From: Macrostomum hystrix
Lineage: Eukaryota; Platyhelminthes; Macrostomidae
Assembly: GCA_950097015.1 (NCBI GenBank)
Contig: CATNEN010000039.1
Span: 19,771,501 to 19,835,500 of the forward strand
Length of the DNA: 64,000 bases
Direction of reading: 5' to 3'
Shown: piece after piece, positions 59,398 to 64,000 of the stretch
How the letters are laid out: each line of letters starts with the position of its first letter
Numbering within the stretch: position 1 is the stretch's first letter
Program-made: the position numbers and the translations under genes
Notes under the pieces: generated by a model
Seen by the model: the letters and a program-made list of their open reading frames with translations, nothing else
The model's database searches: none
Told to the model about the DNA's origin: nothing

Positions 59398-60450
59398 CGC
59401 CTTTCCACTCTCATCCTCGCCTTCTCACTCACATCCTCGCCTTTCCATTCTCATCCTCGCCTTCTCACTCTCATCCTCGCCTTTAATTCTTATCCTCGCC
59501 TTCGATTCTCATCGACGCTTTCGATTCTCATCCTCGCCTTCTCACTCTCATCCTCGTCTTTAATTCTTATCCTCGCCTTCGATTCTCATCGACGCTTTCG
59601 ATTCTCATCCTCGCCTTCGATTCTTATCGATGCCTTCGATTCTCATCCTCGCCTTCGATTCTTATCCTCGACTTCGATTATAATCCTCGCCTTCGATTCT
59701 CATCGACGCCTTCGATTCTCATCGTCGCCTTCGTTTCTCATCCTCGACTTCGATTATAATCCTCGCCTTCGATTCTTATCCTCGACTTCGATTATAATCC
59801 TCGCCTTCGATTCTCATCGACGCCTTCTCCACTCTCATCCTCGCCTTCGATTCTCATCGTCGCCTTCGATTCTCATCCTCGCCTTCGATTCTCATCCTCG
59901 ACTTCGATTATAATCCTCGCCTTCGATTCTTATCCTCGACTTCGATTATAATCCTCGCCTTCGATTCTCATCGACGCCTTCTCCACTCTCATCCTCGCCT
60001 TTGATTCTCATCGACGCCTTCGATTCTCATCCTCGCCTTCGATTCTTATCCTCGACTTCGATTATAATCCTCGCCTTCGATTCTCATCGACGCTTTCGAT
60101 TCTCATCCTCGCCTTCGATTCTTATCGACGCCTTCGATTCTCATCCTCGCCTTCGATTCTTATCCTCGACTTCGATTAAAATCCTCGCCTTCGATTCTCA
60201 TCGTCGCCTTCGATTCTCATCCTCGCCTTCGATTCTTATCGACGCCTTCGATTCTCATCCTCGCCTTCGATTCTTATCCTCGACTTCGATTATAATCCTC
60301 GCCTTCGTTTCTCATCCTCGACTTCGATTATAATCCTCGCCTTCGATTCTTATCCTCGACTTCGATTATAATCCTCGCCTTCGATTCTCATCGACGCCTT
60401 CTCCACTCTCATCCTCGCTTTCTCCACTCTCATTCTCGCCTTCAATTCTC
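59398..60450. repeat. Minisatellite, 19-base unit TCTCATCCTCGCCTTCGAT
   Basis: About 55 units; same family as 56005-56860, with extra CGACTTCGATTATAATC and CATCGACGCC variants. Confidence 0.95.
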
Positions 60451-60469
60451 AAATTTGCCTACAGTTACC

Positions 60470-61060
60470 ATCCTTGAATTCCTGATCTCACCTGTGTATA
60501 GACGAGCTAGTACTGAAATTAACTTATATAGTTTTTTAATTTAATTAGCTTTCAGTAACACGATTAAACATAAATTGTCTCACATTTGTCGAACGCAGCG
60601 CTTTCTTAGAAATATAGGCAGTTAGCAGTTTTCAGATGGCAGCTACATGACAGCCAGTAGTTGGCCTCTTAAGAAGTAACAGAAATATAACCACGCTTTC
60701 TTGAAGCCCTTTTGAAATTCAACTGGGACACAAGAGAAATTCTGGGACCTAGTTTATCGATGCAATTTATTAGTTTTTGTTAGGTTTTAGACGCTAAATA
60801 TTCGATGGGGATTTTTAGATTTTGCTCTACCGGAGGCCAGGCAAAAATATTTGAGTCTCTGTTTTAATGGCGACGACAGTAGCAGCAACGGTAAGCGACA
60901 GCTGCAGAAAAGGATTGTCAGTTTAGAGATGATTTCGCGTAATCCTCTCCTCGCTCAGTGCCAGTGAGGAGTTCTGATTGGCTGCTGAATTGCTGTCCAA
61001 TTGTGTTCACTTTGGCTGCTACAGATGAAATACCTCCGGATGGATAGATGGATACTGCAG
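60470..61060. other. No gene seen
   Basis: Unique sequence without exon-like features. Confidence 0.5.
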
Positions 61061-61265
61061 ATTGATGATTGATGAATGGTAGATTGATTGATTGATAGAT
61101 TGATAAATTGATTGCCAAATAGTTAGATCGATACTTTGGCGAATTGATAGATTGATAGACTGATGGATTGATATATTGTTGGATTGATAGACTAATAGAT
61201 TTCTGGATTAATGGATTGATAGATTTATCGATTGAAAGGTAAGTGAATTGATGGATTGGTAGTTT
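61060..61265. repeat. Degenerate (GATTGATA)n repeat
   Basis: Imperfect ATTGATAG / ATTGATGG units. Confidence 0.85.
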
Positions 61266-61289
61266 GGTGATGCTTGAAAGGAAAATATT

Positions 61290-61647
61290 ATTAAAAAATA
61301 ATAATAATTGCAGGAAGGCTGCGGGCAATGGCACGTCGTTTAGTGACACTAGACCCGCAGCCAGCGAGGAGGCAATTCTGCCCATTTCGCTGACTCCTGA
61401 GCACACACGCAAACAGGCACACGCTCACACAGGTGTGTACATCTGTCCTGACTTTCGCATCGTCAGCCAGTGTACACTCTCACTGTGCCTTGGAGGTTGG
61501 CCCTCAAGGGCGTAAATTGCACGACAAGCCACCAAGCCTTCTCTCCGCGGCTGCGCCCCAAATAAATGTGGCCTCGCCGTGGAATCGAACTTAGGGACCT
61601 TGGTGCGAGAGGCAAACTCGTTAACCGCTCTGCCACTCACCCCCTTG
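61290..61647 (-). repeat. tRNA-derived SINE, copy 13 (best preserved)
   Basis: Read on minus: GTGAGTGGCAGAGCGGTTAA (box A), AAGTTCGATTCCACGG (box B), body, and an (ATT)n tail. Good reference copy for the family. Confidence 0.93.
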
Positions 61648-62264
61648 CTTGAAAGGATTAGCTCGCAACATTTTAATATGTTTATGGATAATTATTAGAA
61701 AATACAAACCAATTGATGGATTGATAACAAAGTCTGTTGATTAATGAAAGAATATTAACGATATGTGGATTGAGGAACAAATAGGGGATTGGATTTATCG
61801 CATAAATTGACGGATGATAGACAGGTTTTTGGTGTACCTGTCAAAGCTGGGACAGCGTCTATGGCCGGAAGTCCAACTGACCGGAACCCCCCCAATAGGC
61901 CATAATTTTAGGCGCGCATTGTTATTGGGATTTCCTTTTAGTGCTAAGAAAACCTGTCAGTCTCGTACTGGCTTTTATTCCCCAGTCCCAAACATAGGCC
62001 TCAACCCAGGAGATGGCATGTCAGAAGACTGCAAGGACCTTCGTCCCAAGCAGCTGCTGCTGCATGGCACAATGCCTCGGCTAAATTCATGCGCACATTT
62101 ACAATGGACCTCTCTTTCTTGATTTTTATTCCGGGCTTAAAAGAACTCTATGACTGACTTGAAACGTTTTCAAAAAGGTTTGGCTGGCTTAAAGTGTACT
62201 AAATATTGACTTAACTAAAAGGGTATTTATAGCTTGTGCTTGCGATATTTTTCATCAATATATT

Positions 62265-62730
62265 TCTGTCTGTTCTAGATGTCTGTCTGTCTGTTCTAGA
62301 TGTCTGTCTGTCTGTTCTAGATGTCTGTCTTTCTGTTATAGATGCCTGTCTGTCTGTTCTAGATGTCTGTCTGTCTGTTCTAGATGTCTGCCTGTCTGTT
62401 ATAGATGTCTGTCTTTCTGTTATAGATGCCTGTCTGTCTGTTATAGATGTCTGTCTGTCTGTTCTAGATGTCTGTCTGTTCTAGATGTCTGTCTGTCTGT
62501 TCTAGATGTCTGTCTGTCTGTTATAGATGTCTGTCTGTCTGTTCTAGATGTCTGTCTGTTCTAGATGTCTGTGTGTCTGTTATAGATGTCTGTCTGTCTG
62601 TTCTAGATGTCTGTCTGTTCTAGATGTCTGTCTGTCTGTTCTAGATATTTGTCTGTCTGTTCTAAATGTCTGACTGTCTGTTCTAAATGTCTGACTGTCT
62701 GTTCTAAATGTCTGACTGTCTGTTAATAAT
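62265..62730. repeat. Minisatellite, 17/21-base unit GATGTCTGTCTGTCTGTTCT
   Basis: About 23 units with TCTG tetramer gain or loss. Confidence 0.93.
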
Positions 62731-63865
62731 GTTTGTTCGTTTGAAAAACCGCAAGCTGTTTTAAAAAAATAGCTAAAACAGTGCAGTCTACAGTTGAAAA
62801 AAGCAGTGTCTCTAATCTCTAAACAGGATAACTTGCTACTGTACAGACCTATTAGAAGCAGCAGAACAAAAACCTATTCTGACAAAAAGTGACATACATT
62901 GCAGTATAGCGAATTCGAGTGCTTAGTTACTTTATGTCCCACTAAACTGCCTGTCTGTTGCTTTTTCAAGTTCAATCAACTTATCAAAGTGATACGAGTG
63001 ATATCAAAGTGATATCAACGTAAAATCGGAAGCTTTTGAAGTCAGAAGTACTAGAAGTACTTCTACAGCTTTGTTTTGACTGACAGACTCATAGATTGAT
63101 AGCAAATATTCACTAACTGTACTTTTTTATGATTAATTGCTGATATAAGTAAGTCGTGTCATCATGGTATATAATGACAACCAAGTTACAACTCTATAAG
63201 TTAAACAAATTGAACAGATTTTTACTTACCATTATATGCGAATTTAAACTTGAATAAAAAACGACACGAAAGTCAAGAACGAAATTTCTATAGTCAGACT
63301 GCCAGATTTGGGAGCACTTTTATTGTCGACTTTCTTGTCAATCCTAATCCAGGTTTTATAAATTAAGGTAGGCAGCGTTTTTGCAATTTGTTGTTGCACT
63401 ATATGAGAAGTGTGTATAGTTGGGTCTGACAGTTTTTTATGACAGTTTTATATAATGACAATGTCTTCTTCTGTGGAATGAAAGTCTGCTTTGTCTATTG
63501 TCTTGTCTATTATAATGCTTAATCTCGCTCAGCCGAATCTACTTTGAAATCTCATTTTTAGGAACAGCAGTTGAGCATACACCGTGTGCACAGCTGGGAG
63601 CAGAAATTATTGAACATACTTCCGCTGTTGGTCTCAGTTTTCAATTCACAATGCACTGAAAAAACCTAACGGAACTGAAATGTGAAAAGTAACGAATTAA
63701 AGTAACGATGTTAAAAATTAACGGAACTTCGTTTAAGGAAAGTTGAAATATGCACAAAAAATTGAAACTGAAAATCAGTAACCACTTACCCTGCAGTTTT
63801 CGATAAACAAAATTTAGACTCAGTAGATAAAACAGAAATAATTGTTTTTCATTTACAATAACTTG
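62731..63865. other. No gene seen
   Basis: A/T-rich unique sequence. Confidence 0.5.
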
Positions 63866-64000
63866 CTGGAGGGCTGTTGGCATTTCATTTCGACCCGCAG
63901 CCAGCGAGGAGGCAATTCAACCAATTCCGCTGACTTCTGAGCACACGCTCACACAGGTGTGTACATCTGCCCTGACTTTCCCATCGTCAGGCAGTGTACA
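63866..64000 (-). repeat. SINE, copy 14, cut by the window end
   Basis: Contains ACCCGCAGCCAGCGAGGAGG and GGTGTGTACATCTGCCCTGA. Confidence 0.88.

Noticed and set aside
61580-61650. tRNA gene
   Set aside because: Box A and B are present but continue into the SINE body; no intact cloverleaf or 3-prime end.

Overview
The window is nuclear DNA of an animal: spliceosomal introns, a tRNA-derived SINE family, Tc1/mariner and fold-back elements, and many minisatellites. It is dominated by one gene on the minus strand, a high-voltage-activated calcium channel alpha-1 subunit of the CaV2 type (relative of cacophony / unc-2 / CACNA1A-B-E). The proteins look like an invertebrate, probably a protostome, but the species cannot be named from the sequence. 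I joined exons by homology, splice dinucleotides and codon phase. From 43761 down to 3004, 32 exon positions fit in phase with no gap, giving about 1,830 residues. These run from the cytosolic N-terminus through four six-helix repeats, with pore glutamates E/E/E/E, to the EF-hand, pre-IQ, IQ region and distal tail. The first exon is only a candidate (about 51.5-51.8 kb). The last exon was not found, though a candidate alternative last exon with a glutamine run and a stop lies at 3703-3795.

The striking part is alternative splicing capacity. Five of the 32 positions carry two or three tandem, phase-matched exon copies: IS4 voltage sensor (2), IIS3-S4 voltage sensor (3), domain II pore loop plus S6 start (2), domain III turret and pore loop (2), and IVS1-S2 loop plus S2 (2). 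If used one at a time these allow 48 proteins, all keeping the calcium-selective glutamates. The two domain II pore exons both end in U12-type donors behind U2-type acceptors, so spliceosome incompatibility should itself forbid double inclusion and skipping. A further U12 intron, of AT-AC type, precedes IS1. One IIS4 copy uses a GC donor.

Layout: 1-3.0 kb, no recognisable gene, a SINE and a possible promoter or LTR. 3.0-43.8 kb, the channel gene with introns full of minisatellites, SINE fragments, three fold-back elements and hAT-like remnants. 43.8-64 kb, upstream flank or long first intron made largely of minisatellites, SINEs, a Tc1/mariner deletion derivative and no convincing gene apart from the candidate 5-prime exon. 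Minisatellites make up roughly a fifth of the window, several lying within 50-200 bases of channel exons.

The long open frames over the arrays and SINEs are by-products of repeat periodicity or short chance frames, and are not annotated as genes.
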